Below are positions 1-6,052 of a DNA stretch of 7,501 nucleotides, piece by piece (position 1 is the first letter of the stretch; each line of letters begins with the position of its first letter). The translations under genes and the position numbers were made by a program. Source of the DNA: Nitrososphaerota archaeon (GTDB lineage: Archaea > Thermoproteota > Nitrososphaeria > Nitrososphaerales > Gagatemarchaeaceae). Location of the stretch: positions 1 to 7,501 of the forward strand of contig VBPP01000017.1 in the NCBI GenBank assembly GCA_005877365.1, read 5' to 3'. The notes beneath the pieces are model-generated. The model did not search any database and was not told the origin of the DNA. It worked only from the letters and a program-made list of their open reading frames with translations.

Positions 1-285
1 CTCGGAGATATTCGCCCCTGTGCTCACGAGGACGTCGATGTACCTCTTCTCGATGAGCCATCGAATTATCTTCCACTGCCCCGTAGTGCTGAGCGAACCG
101 GTGAGACCCATGAAGATTGTCAAGCCCTTCTGGCGAGTCATCTCGGTCCAGATTTTGGCAACCTCGCCGAGCTTCTTCCCCTGAAACCCCGTCTCCGCCA
201 TTTCATCGAGGAGTCGGGAGACGCTCTTCCTCCCTACCTCGATCGTCTTCACTGGTTTGGAGAGAACTTCTCTCTTCCGTACCAC
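1..285 (-). CDS. dys: Deoxyhypusine synthase family protein, N-terminal 95 residues (partial, runs off left edge)
   Basis: Deoxyhypusine synthase moves the aminobutyl group of spermidine onto a lysine of translation factor aIF5A, using NAD. The visible part reads V-R-K-R-E-V-L-S-K-P-V-K-T-I-E-V, then SVSRLLDEMAETGFQGKKLG (residues 21-40) and IDVLVSTGANISE (83-95), matching the family's N-terminal pattern and its NAD-site STGAN motif. The catalytic lysine lies beyond the edge. The GTG at 285 is chosen because the frame opens only at a TAA at 315-313, no ATG follows it at a sensible place, and an A/T-rich box lies about 27 bases upstream, as expected for a leaderless transcript. Residues 60-73 read GLTGSLSTTGQWKI where classical enzymes have a GA-L-V-P-A-G-type motif, so this may be a divergent DHS-like paralogue or a related homospermidine-forming enzyme. 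The family call is firm; the exact substrate is not. Confidence 0.85.
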   Translation of the reverse strand, partial: MVRKREVLSKPVKTIEVGRKSVSRLLDEMAETGFQGKKLGEVAKIWTEMTRQKGLTIFMGLTGSLSTTGQWKIIRWLIEKRYIDVLVSTGANISE

Positions 286-307
286 GCTTTCGCATCTTGA
301 ATGTTTG

Positions 308-319
308 CTTAATTATTTT
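308..319 (-). promoter_or_regulatory. TATA-like box for the DHS-family gene
   Basis: Read on the minus strand the box is AAAATAATTAAG, an A/T island in a GC-rich region. Its centre is about 27 bases before the GTG at 285, the spacing of an archaeal TATA box for a transcript starting at or next to the start codon. It overlaps the TAA stop (315-313) of the upstream methyltransferase, so the DHS gene can be transcribed even if the broken gene is not. Confidence 0.5.
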
Positions 320-959
320 GTGAATCCGTTATCGGGCTTCCTTCCAGACGCGATGAAGATGCTCACCGTGGCCTCCGCATCGCCTTTCGAAGATTTCGTG
401 CAGCAATCCTCTCCGAGAGATTCAACGGCGACATTCGTGAGCCCCGCCCCCCCTTAACCAGCTCGACATTGACTCTCTCGAAACCCTTCCAGTGGTCGTG
501 GCGCTCGGTCCTGAGAAACTCGAACTCGTGACTGTCGAGGTCGGTGACGACGACGACACCGCCCGGCCTCAGAACCCTCGCCATCTCGCGAATTGCCCTC
601 GAAGGTTCTTCGACGTGATGGAGAAGCATGTTCGCGAAGACATAGTCGACCGCCTCGTCTTCGATCGGGATCCTTTCGGCGCTTCCTACTCGGCGTTCGA
701 CACCAGACACGGGTATATCCTTCTCCTCAGCCCGTCGAGCATCTTCTCCGATTTGTCGGCGGCGATGACCTTCACCCCTCTCCGCACGAGCCCTTCGGTG
801 ATGAAACCCGTTCCCGCGCCGATGTCGGCTGCGACGCCCCCCGTCCTGAGCGAGGCGGCGAGGATGGCCTTCTCTCTTACTCGGTCCGAGAAGAAGCTCT
901 CTCTAAGCTTCTCCCACTCCGTTGCAATCTCATCGAAGTAGGAGTTCGTCTAACCTCAC
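313..959 (-). pseudogene. Class I SAM-dependent methyltransferase, broken by two or three frameshifts
   Basis: Three overlapping frames together rebuild one protein of about 215 residues. Frame one (937 to about 731) gives FDEIATEWEKL and the SAM-binding motif I DIGAGTG, followed by an acidic A-A-D-K-S turn. Frame two (about 731 to 453) gives DIPVSGVE, FANMLLHHVEEPSRAIREM, RVLRPGGVVVVTDL and RHDHWKGFERV, a typical post-motif I region. Frame three (447 to 313) gives GLTNVAVESLGEDCC and ATVSIFIASGRKP, then TAA. The first join is at a GGG (733-731) that would read through with one more G; the second is at a run of seven G (453-447) that would read through with eight or with five. No ATG, GTG or TTG opens frame one after an in-frame TAG (952-950), but a GTG at 959 overlapping the glmS stop (GTGA) opens another frame reading MRLDEL, one base out of register. 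The gene is either recently decayed or carries homopolymer sequencing errors. The substrate is unknown. Confidence 0.8.
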
Positions 960-2719
960 TTGACGGTTACGGACTTCGCGAGATTCCTGGGGTAGTCCGG
1001 GTCGTTTCTCTTCTCCACGGCCGTCCAGTACGCCATCAGCTGGAGCGGTATCGCCTCCAGGACTGGTGTGAGACTCTCCTTCGCCCTGGGTATCTTGATG
1101 AAGTGCGTGTAGACCTCGCTCGGTTCATCAGAGATCCCGATAACCCTCGCTCCCCTCGCCTTCAACTCCTCCGCGTTCGAGAGGGTGTCGGCGTGCGTCT
1201 CCCCCCTCGGGTTGATGACGACCACAGGGGTCCCGTCCTCTATCAAGGCCAGCGTTCCGTGCTTCAGCTCGCTCGCGGCCATCCCCTCGGCGTGTATGTA
1301 GGAGAGCTCCTTCATCTTGAGGGCCCCTTCAAGGGCCATTGGGTAGTGGTACCCCCTCCCGATGAAGTAGAAGTCGGACCTCTCCCTGTACATCCTCGCG
1401 ATCTCTTTGACTGTCGGTTCACTGGAGAGGGCCTCCTCGACCATCCGAGCAACCTCTTCACCCCTTCCATTCCGGCTGCCGACGAGATTGTCGACGATCA
1501 GGTTTGCGACGACGACCTGTGCTGTGAAGCTCTTCGTCGCGGCCACGCCCACCTCCGGTCCGCAGTTCAGGAGCAGGGTGAGGTCGCTCTCTCTGGCAAG
1601 CGTCGACCCCGCGGCGTTTACGAGGGAAAGGACCTTGGCTCCCTTCTTCTTTGCCTCCCTTATCGCTTCGAGGAGGTCGGCCGTCTCCCCGCTCTGAGAG
1701 AGTGCGATTACGACCGAGCCGCCGTCGACGAACTCTGAGTGCTCCCTGAATTCACCGGCCAGTGTGACCTCGCACCTGATCGCCGCGTCTCGCTCGAGGC
1801 GATACTTCAGGAGCAGTCCCGCGTGATAGCTCGTCCCGGCGGCGGTGACGAAAACACTCCTCGCCCCACGAATCTTCTCCACAAACTCCGCCAGCTTCTC
1901 TTCGTTCTGCATCATCGCGCTTACGACCGTCTTGGGTTGCTCGTGGATTTCCTTGAGCGTGTAGTGCGCGTAGTCCATCTTCGAGAGGTCGGCAAGCTCC
2001 CACGCGACCTGCGTGGGCTTTCTCTTCACTGACCTCCCGTTCATATCGAAGATCTCGACGCTCCGGTTGGTGACCTTCACGACCTCTTGGTTGTCCAGAA
2101 AGATCGTCCTGTCCGTGTACTCGATGAAGGCGAGGACGTCGCTCGCGATGAAGTTCTTCGTGTCGCCTACTCCGATGAGCAGAGGCGCATCCTTTCTGGC
2201 CCCGGTAATCAGCTCCGGAGCGTCCTGGAAGAGAGCCGCGAAAGCGTACTGCCCCTTCAGCTTCTTCGCTGCCAGAATCGTCGCCTTCACAGGGTCCTTA
2301 ACTTGGTGGTATTCGGCCTCTATCAGGTGCGCTATCACTTCGCTGTCGGTCTCGCTCTTGAAGATGTGCCCCTTCGCGCGTAATTGCTTTTTCAACTCCA
2401 GGTAGTTCTCGATTATCCCGTTGTGTACTATCGCGACCCTCTCCCTGCACGAAGTGTGAGGGTGTGCGTTCCGGTCCGTGACGCCTCCGTGGGTCGCCCA
2501 ACGGGTGTGGGCGATGCCTGTCGTCCCGGTCAGGGTGGAGAGGCCGTATTTTCTTTCGATATCGTCTATCCTCCCGGCTGCCTTCGTCACCCTGATCACG
2601 CTCTCCGAGACAGTGGCGACGCCGGCCGAGTCATACCCCCTGTATTCGACCCTCTTCAGCCCCCGCAGCAGGATCGGCGCGACAGCCTCGTCGTTCACGC
2701 AACCGATTATTCCGCACAT
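956..2719 (-). CDS. glmS: Glutamine--fructose-6-phosphate aminotransferase (isomerizing)
   Basis: GlmS makes glucosamine-6-phosphate from fructose-6-phosphate and glutamine, the entry step to UDP-GlcNAc and hence to N-glycans and surface glycoconjugates; it is a cytoplasmic enzyme. The protein is 587 residues, close to the usual ~600. Cys2 follows the initiator Met and becomes the N-terminal nucleophile. The glutaminase domain shows RGYDSAG (27-33), HTRWATHG (71-78), HNG (99-101) and ETDSEV (123-128). Two SIS sugar-isomerase domains follow: AAGTSYHAG (293-301), SQSGET (341-346), GVAATKSFTAQ (391-401), then GRGYHYPMALEGALKMKE (454-471) and ELKHG (484-488). The end DPDYPRNLAKSVTVK is the classical C terminus. 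The ATG at 2719 is chosen over a start five codons earlier because Cys must be residue 2. A TATA-like box lies about 26 bases upstream. The stop overlaps the GTG of the broken methyltransferase, so the genes were probably co-transcribed. Confidence 0.97.
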   Translation of the reverse strand: MCGIIGCVNDEAVAPILLRGLKRVEYRGYDSAGVATVSESVIRVTKAAGRIDDIERKYGLSTLTGTTGIAHTRWATHGGVTDRNAHPHTSCRERVAIVHNGIIENYLELKKQLRAKGHIFKSETDSEVIAHLIEAEYHQVKDPVKATILAAKKLKGQYAFAALFQDAPELITGARKDAPLLIGVGDTKNFIASDVLAFIEYTDRTIFLDNQEVVKVTNRSVEIFDMNGRSVKRKPTQVAWELADLSKMDYAHYTLKEIHEQPKTVVSAMMQNEEKLAEFVEKIRGARSVFVTAAGTSYHAGLLLKYRLERDAAIRCEVTLAGEFREHSEFVDGGSVVIALSQSGETADLLEAIREAKKKGAKVLSLVNAAGSTLARESDLTLLLNCGPEVGVAATKSFTAQVVVANLIVDNLVGSRNGRGEEVARMVEEALSSEPTVKEIARMYRERSDFYFIGRGYHYPMALEGALKMKELSYIHAEGMAASELKHGTLALIEDGTPVVVINPRGETHADTLSNAEELKARGARVIGISDEPSEVYTHFIKIPRAKESLTPVLEAIPLQLMAYWTAVEKRNDPDYPRNLAKSVTVK

Positions 2720-2740
2720 GGTTGCAGGCTCCACCCCCGG

Positions 2741-2750
2741 GCTTATTAAG
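2741..2750 (-). promoter_or_regulatory. TATA-like box for glmS
   Basis: On the minus strand this reads CTTAATAAGC. Its centre is about 26 bases before the ATG at 2719, so transcription would begin at or within a few bases of the start codon. No Shine-Dalgarno sequence fits between, which agrees with a leaderless mRNA. Confidence 0.55.
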
Positions 2751-2760
2751 GTCTAGAAAG

Positions 2761-2844
2761 GCATGGTTCTTTCAATGCGGAGCTGGATGTGCATGGTGTG
2801 CCCGCGAGTTCGCTTCAGGGCCTTTCGAGAGCCTCATACCATGC
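2761..2844. repeat. Three GCATGGT copies in the glmS/regulator spacer, possible operator
   Basis: GCATGGT occurs at 2761-2767 and 2791-2797, 30 bases apart (about three helical turns), and inverted as ACCATGC at 2838-2844. The last lies just upstream of the TATA-like box of the winged-helix gene. A short GAAAG/CTTTC inverted repeat (2756-2773) surrounds the first copy. Nothing in the spacer looks coding. A role as binding site for the adjacent regulator is inference from position only; a seven-base word can recur by chance. Confidence 0.3.
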
Positions 2845-2851
2845 AAAGCTC

Positions 2852-2857
2852 TTTATG
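2852..2857 (+). promoter_or_regulatory. TATA-like box for the winged-helix regulator gene
   Basis: TTTATG sits about 30 bases before the ATG at 2884 and is the only A/T-rich hexamer near it. The arrangement again suggests a very short leader. The match is weaker than those of glmS and uS13. Confidence 0.4.
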
Positions 2858-2883
2858 TCCCCCTCACGTCGCCCCAACGAGTC

Positions 2884-3834
2884 ATGGCTGAAGAGAAACT
2901 GCTCTTCGACCCCAAGTCCCAAGGGGCGACCGCACGGAGGGTCCTTGTCTCCGACTCTCCCGAGCCTTACGCGCCGGCCTTCACCGAGGTGGGGCGGAAG
3001 ATACTCGCGGTCCTCGCAAAGGGTCCCAGGTATCCGGCCCAGATCGCTCGTGAGCTCAAGACCCACCACCAGACGGTCTATTATCATGTCGGGCGGCTCG
3101 AGAGGTCGGGTCTCATCACGAAATTGGAGAGCCACGATGTCCGGGGAGGGAGGGCGAACGTCTACACACTCTCCTCAGACGGATACGCCGTCGAGTTTGA
3201 TGTTGAGGGTGAGGTGCTTCCGTCCATCTCCGCCGCCACCCGATCGAGGGCATTCGGGAACTTCTTCAACGAGTTTGTCGATGGTGGGACCTTCAACGGT
3301 TGGATCGTCGTGGGCTCACCATCTCCTCACGGTCCCAGGATGACTCTGGGTAGGGATGGCCACTACGCCGTCCAGCTAGGGTTCGCCCTAGGCCAGTTTG
3401 TCAGGCTTCCAACCGCCTTCCCTGTAAAGCTTGACGTCGACATCAGAGCCGAGAAGCTTGAACGCTCCAACATGATAATCGTGGGAGGTCCGCGAACGAA
3501 CGTCATATCAGCCGAGATAAACAAACACCTCCCCATCAAGTTCGCGGACGATGGGTCCTGGTCCTCCATCAGCGACGATAGGGGGAGGGTCTACGAATCA
3601 GACTTCGATTGCATGGTCGTGAAGGTACCCAACCCGTGGGACGAATCGAGGACCTGCGTGATCTGTGCGGGTGTCACGGGCGCGGGGACGAAGGCGGGCA
3701 TTCTAGCCCTCACCACCTTCGCCGATGATACTCTGAAGGGATACAAGAGTGGAAGATGGGGCGGCGTCTTGAGAGGAACCGACCTCGACGGTGATGGGAA
3801 GGTCGATAGCGTTGAAACCTTGCGTAGGATTTGA
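2884..3834 (+). CDS. Winged-helix (ArsR-like) DNA-binding protein fused to an S-layer-like C-terminal domain
   Basis: This 316-residue protein has no signal peptide or membrane segment and is probably a cytoplasmic transcription regulator. Residues about 33-105 form a winged helix: GRKILAVLAKGPRYPAQIA (helices 1-2), RELKTHHQTVYYHVGRLERS (57-76, recognition helix with HHQTVYYHV), a glycine/arginine-rich wing (DVRGGRANVY) and a closing strand. Residues about 125-316 form a second domain with NMIIVGGPRTNV (196-207), VVKVPNPWD (245-253), CAGVTGAGTKAGILAL (261-276) and a terminal DLDGDGKVDSVE (300-311). From memory this pattern resembles the C-terminal region of archaeal S-layer-related proteins. 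The last motif has D at loop positions 1, 3, 5 and 9 and E at 12, a canonical EF-hand calcium loop. The ATG at 2884 is chosen because of the TATA-like box 30 bases upstream; an open extension to 2722 has a non-family N terminus. It is divergent from glmS. The ligand and target genes are unknown. Confidence 0.8.
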   Translation: MAEEKLLFDPKSQGATARRVLVSDSPEPYAPAFTEVGRKILAVLAKGPRYPAQIARELKTHHQTVYYHVGRLERSGLITKLESHDVRGGRANVYTLSSDGYAVEFDVEGEVLPSISAATRSRAFGNFFNEFVDGGTFNGWIVVGSPSPHGPRMTLGRDGHYAVQLGFALGQFVRLPTAFPVKLDVDIRAEKLERSNMIIVGGPRTNVISAEINKHLPIKFADDGSWSSISDDRGRVYESDFDCMVVKVPNPWDESRTCVICAGVTGAGTKAGILALTTFADDTLKGYKSGRWGGVLRGTDLDGDGKVDSVETLRRI

Positions 3835-4239
3835 TTAGGCTCTTCTTCCCCTTCTTCCGCCCTTCTTACGTGTCGTGTCGTGGGGGATCGGGGTCACGTC
3901 CTCTATCCTCCCAATCCTGAACCCCGCTCTCGCGATCGCTCTTATCGCTGCCTGCGCACCTGGCCCGGGCGTCCTCGGCCCCGTACCACCGACCGCGCTC
4001 ACCTTGATGTGGACCGCCGTAATCCCCTTCGTCTTGGCGACCTCCGAGGCGGCGCTCGCTGAACGCATCGCCGCGTAAGGTGAAGACTCGAACCTGTCCG
4101 CCTTCACGTGCCTGCCGCCCGAGGAGAAGGAGATCGTCTCCGCCCCCGTGATGTCCGTGATGTGCACGATGGTGTTGTTGTAGCTGCTGTAGATGTGGAC
4201 GACGGCCCAGCGATCCTTAAGCGCCTCCTCCTCCGCCAT
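3835..4239 (-). CDS. rps11: Small ribosomal subunit protein uS11
   Basis: uS11 binds 16S rRNA on the platform of the 30S subunit near the mRNA exit. The 134-residue protein shows VVHIYSSYNNTIVHITDITG (13-32), SSGGRHVKADRFESSPYAAM (39-58), VGGTGPRTPGPGAQAAIRA (83-101) and the archaeal/eukaryotic C-terminal end VTPIPHDTTRKKGGRRGRRA (115-134). The length is normal. It is the last gene of uS13-uS4-uS11; only one base (4240) separates its ATG from the uS4 stop, and GGAGGCGAGG just upstream can serve as ribosome binding site. Its TAA stop (3837-3835) directly touches the TGA of the convergent regulator gene. In many archaea rpoD follows next; here it does not. Confidence 0.97.
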   Translation of the reverse strand: MAEEEALKDRWAVVHIYSSYNNTIVHITDITGAETISFSSGGRHVKADRFESSPYAAMRSASAASEVAKTKGITAVHIKVSAVGGTGPRTPGPGAQAAIRAIARAGFRIGRIEDVTPIPHDTTRKKGGRRGRRA

Positions 4240-4240
4240 A

Positions 4241-4759
4241 CTACCTCGCCTCCGGGGCGACAGCCTCCTTAGTGGGCGGGGAACGCGGGCCGCCGAGTAG
4301 CTTGATCTTCTCCTCCTCCTCGCGCGCGACTGGATAACTGGGTATCGTGACGCGCCTCTCTCCGATGATTACATGGCCGTGTACGATTGCCTGCCGCGCC
4401 TGCAGAGGAGAGACAGCCATCCCCCTCTTGAAGATCATCGACTGGAGGCGCCTCGCCAGAACGTCCTCGACTGTGAGGCTCAGCACGTCGTCGAGGGGTG
4501 ACCCTGACTTTACCAGGCCCTTCCTGACAAGGCTGTCCATGAATATCTTCTCGCCCCTCTGCCTCACCTCCTGGGTCGCTGCGAGGAGGGTTCTCGCCTG
4601 CTTCCTCGTCGAACTCAGCTGAGACTGGGCCCTCCATAACTCCCTCTTGTTTCTCAGACCGTAGATTCCGAGGAGGTAGAGTTCCTGAGCGAGCTGGTCA
4701 GACCTCCACGGACTCTTCGGTCGAGAATACCTCTTGCGCGGCTTCTTAGGGTCTCCCAC
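4241..4759 (-). CDS. rps4: Small ribosomal subunit protein uS4
   Basis: uS4 is a primary 16S rRNA binder that helps start 30S assembly and lines the mRNA entry. The 172-residue protein starts GDPKKPRKRYSRPKSPWRSD and continues with LAQELYLLGIYGLRNKRELW (23-42), as in archaeal uS4. Its S4 RNA-binding domain (about 99-147) includes LARRLQSMIFKRGMAVSPLQ (101-120), ARQAIVHGHVIIGERRVTIP (121-140) and SYPV. There is no N-terminal zinc-binding cysteine knuckle. The start is GTG (4759-4757), with GGAGGAG at 4777-4771 inside the end of uS13 as a likely Shine-Dalgarno sequence, and two bases separate it from the uS13 stop. The C-terminal tail (148-172) is charged and Pro/Ala-rich, probably exposed. Confidence 0.96.
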   Translation of the reverse strand: MGDPKKPRKRYSRPKSPWRSDQLAQELYLLGIYGLRNKRELWRAQSQLSSTRKQARTLLAATQEVRQRGEKIFMDSLVRKGLVKSGSPLDDVLSLTVEDVLARRLQSMIFKRGMAVSPLQARQAIVHGHVIIGERRVTIPSYPVAREEEEKIKLLGGPRSPPTKEAVAPEAR

Positions 4760-4761
4760 GA

Positions 4762-5268
4762 CTACTTCTTCTCCTCCTTCTTAGCCTCGCCCGCCGCCTG
4801 TTTCGCGGCAGCCACTAGCGCCGCCTTCCTCACCCCGACGGTCCTTCCCTTCCTCCCAGTCGTCCTCGTCCTCTGCCCTCTCACCTTCAAGCCGAGGGCG
4901 TGGCGGATCCCTTTCCACGACCTCTGGTTACTCTCCCTATCGATGTCGCCCTTCAGGGCCAGGTCCAAGTCGGACCCAAGGAGCTGCTTGCTCTCACCAG
5001 TTTCAGGGTCTCTTTTCCTATTGTAGAACCACTGAGGTAGCCCCAGCGAGGCGGGGTCCTGGAGCGCCTTCTCGACCTGCTGTATCTGAGCCTCGGAGAG
5101 GAAGCCGACCCTCGCTCGCGGGTCTAGGCCGAGCTTGGAGACGGTGCTGGCGGCAAAGTTGTCGCCGACACCCTTGATATCCGAGAGCGCAACCACAATT
5201 TTCTTTCCCCCGTCGAGGTCCTTGCCGTGAATCCTCACCAGGTGCTTGAACTCTACGCTCTCCGACAT
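4762..5268 (-). CDS. rps13: Small ribosomal subunit protein uS13
   Basis: uS13 lies on the head of the 30S subunit and contacts the P-site tRNA and the 50S subunit. The 168-residue protein has FKHLVRIHGKDLDGGKKIVV (7-26), the helix-two-turn-helix region DIKGVGDNFAASTVSKLGL (30-48), PQWFYNRKRDPETGE (78-92) and a basic tail with RGQRTRTTGRKGRTVGVRK (130-148). The last 20 residues are Ala/Lys/Glu-rich, a common lineage-specific extension. It is the first gene of the minus-strand ribosomal unit, with a TATA-like box about 29 bases before the ATG. It is divergent from rpoD. Confidence 0.97.
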   Translation of the reverse strand: MSESVEFKHLVRIHGKDLDGGKKIVVALSDIKGVGDNFAASTVSKLGLDPRARVGFLSEAQIQQVEKALQDPASLGLPQWFYNRKRDPETGESKQLLGSDLDLALKGDIDRESNQRSWKGIRHALGLKVRGQRTRTTGRKGRTVGVRKAALVAAAKQAAGEAKKEEKK

Positions 5269-5292
5269 CTCGGAAACAGCCCGTCCCCTTTG

Positions 5293-5301
5293 TATTATAA
5301 A
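5293..5301 (-). promoter_or_regulatory. TATA box for the uS13-uS4-uS11 unit
   Basis: On the minus strand this reads TTTATAATA, the best TATA match in the window. It is about 29 bases before the uS13 ATG, so the leader would be only a few bases. It shares the divergent spacer 5269-5419 with the rpoD promoter, whose TATA-like box is about 50 bases away. Confidence 0.65.
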
Positions 5302-5345
5302 CTGTTACGAGGGGGAGCGCGAAAGGCAAGATGGCCGAACAATCC

Positions 5346-5352
5346 TTTTAAA
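5346..5352 (+). promoter_or_regulatory. TATA-like box for the rpoD-eL18-uL13-uS9 unit
   Basis: TTTTAAA is the only A/T-rich element facing rpoD in the divergent spacer. It predicts a transcription start near 5374-5376 and so a leader of about 45 bases before the ATG at 5420, unlike the near-leaderless genes elsewhere in the window. A GGTG (5410-5413) six bases before the ATG fits as ribosome binding site for such a leadered mRNA. Confidence 0.5.
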
Positions 5353-5388
5353 CCAGATTCCCACTCGCGGCGAAACGTGCCCCTTCGT

Positions 5389-5427
5389 ATGGTGAAAAGT
5401 CAACCAGCTGGTGTTGCGGATGCCTAA
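5389..5427 (+). other. Short upstream ORF (12 codons) overlapping the rpoD start
   Basis: An ATG at 5389 opens a 12-residue frame, MVKSQPAGVADA, ending at a TAA (5425-5427) that lies inside the second and third codons of rpoD in another frame. It falls between the predicted transcription start (about 5375) and the rpoD ATG (5420). It could couple or tune rpoD translation, but a frame this short may be chance and no homologue is known to me. Confidence 0.25.
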
Positions 5428-6052
5428 GGTCAAGCTCATCGAGGAGTCGGGCAACGAGGTCACCCTCCAGCTCGACGGAATCGACAGGTCGTACGCGAAC
5501 GCCGTCAGGAGATTCTGCATCTCCGAGGTCCCCTCGATGGCGATCGATGACGTCGTGATTCTCGAGAACTCGTCGGTCCTCTACGATGAGATTCTCGCCC
5601 ACAGGCTCGGGATGGTCCCCATCAAGACGGACCTCGAGAGGTACATCCTCCCTGAGAAGTGCGACTGCGGCTCTCCGTTGGGCTGCCACAAGTGCAGGGT
5701 CCTCCTCGTCTTGGATGCGTCCGCCCAAGACAAGATAAAGACGGTCTATTCCGGGGACCTCGTGTCAGAGGACAGAGATATCCGCCCGATAAGCGAGACC
5801 ATCCCCCTCATCAAACTAGCGCCCGGTCAGGCCGTCAAGCTCGAGGCTTACGCCAGGCTCGGCAGGGGGAAGGAGCACGCAAAATGGCAGCCCTGCAGCG
5901 TCGCCTCCCTCACCGACGGGAAGACAGGCGACAGCTTCGTGCTAAAGGTCGAATCAGCGGGGAGCCTCCCCGCCAGGGAGATCGTCGTGAAGGCGGTCCA
6001 GATCCTTGAGGAGAAGCTCAAGGAGATACAGGTTAGTGTGGGCGAGAAGTGA
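5420..6052 (+). CDS. rpoD: DNA-directed RNA polymerase subunit D (Rpb3/alpha-like)
   Basis: Archaeal RpoD pairs with RpoL to form the platform on which RNA polymerase assembles, like bacterial alpha and eukaryotic Rpb3; it is not a sigma factor. The 210-residue protein shows LDGIDRSYANAVRRFCISEV (18-37), VPSMAIDDVVILENSSVLYD (37-56), EILAHRLGMVPIKTDL (57-72), then CDCGSPLGCHKC (81-92) with a Cys-x-Cys-x5-Cys-x2-Cys zinc-type pattern as in Rpb3, and LAPGQAVKLEAYARLGRGKE (133-152) with HAKWQP. Many archaeal RpoD proteins are ~260 residues with a ferredoxin-like Fe-S insertion after this point; here it is absent and the chain goes straight to the C-terminal dimerisation part (VESAGSLPAREIVVKAVQIL). 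ATG 5420 is preferred over GTG 5411 because GGTG at 5410-5413 is then a correctly spaced Shine-Dalgarno. It overlaps eL18 by one base (TGATG). Confidence 0.96.
   Translation: MPKVKLIEESGNEVTLQLDGIDRSYANAVRRFCISEVPSMAIDDVVILENSSVLYDEILAHRLGMVPIKTDLERYILPEKCDCGSPLGCHKCRVLLVLDASAQDKIKTVYSGDLVSEDRDIRPISETIPLIKLAPGQAVKLEAYARLGRGKEHAKWQPCSVASLTDGKTGDSFVLKVESAGSLPAREIVVKAVQILEEKLKEIQVSVGEK

Noticed and set aside
593..1738. Long plus-strand open frame (381 codons) opposite glmS
   Set aside because: It is the antisense shadow of glmS, whose motifs are complete on the minus strand. Its translation is Arg/Leu/Pro-rich with no recognisable domain.
2720..2734. Five-codon N-terminal extension of glmS
   Set aside because: GlmS needs Cys directly after the initiator Met as its N-terminal nucleophile, which fixes the start at 2719.
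2722..2883. In-frame upstream extension of the winged-helix gene to 2722
   Set aside because: It would run through the divergent promoter region and gives an unlikely Cys/Trp/Pro-rich N terminus. ATG 2884 has a TATA-like box at leaderless spacing.
2735..2883. tRNA or structured RNA in the glmS/regulator spacer
   Set aside because: I found no acceptor-stem pairing with a T-loop consensus; only short inverted repeats are visible.
5411..5419. GTG or TTG start for rpoD at 5411 or 5414
   Set aside because: The GTG lies within the likely Shine-Dalgarno (5410-5413); ATG 5420 gives the normal family N terminus.
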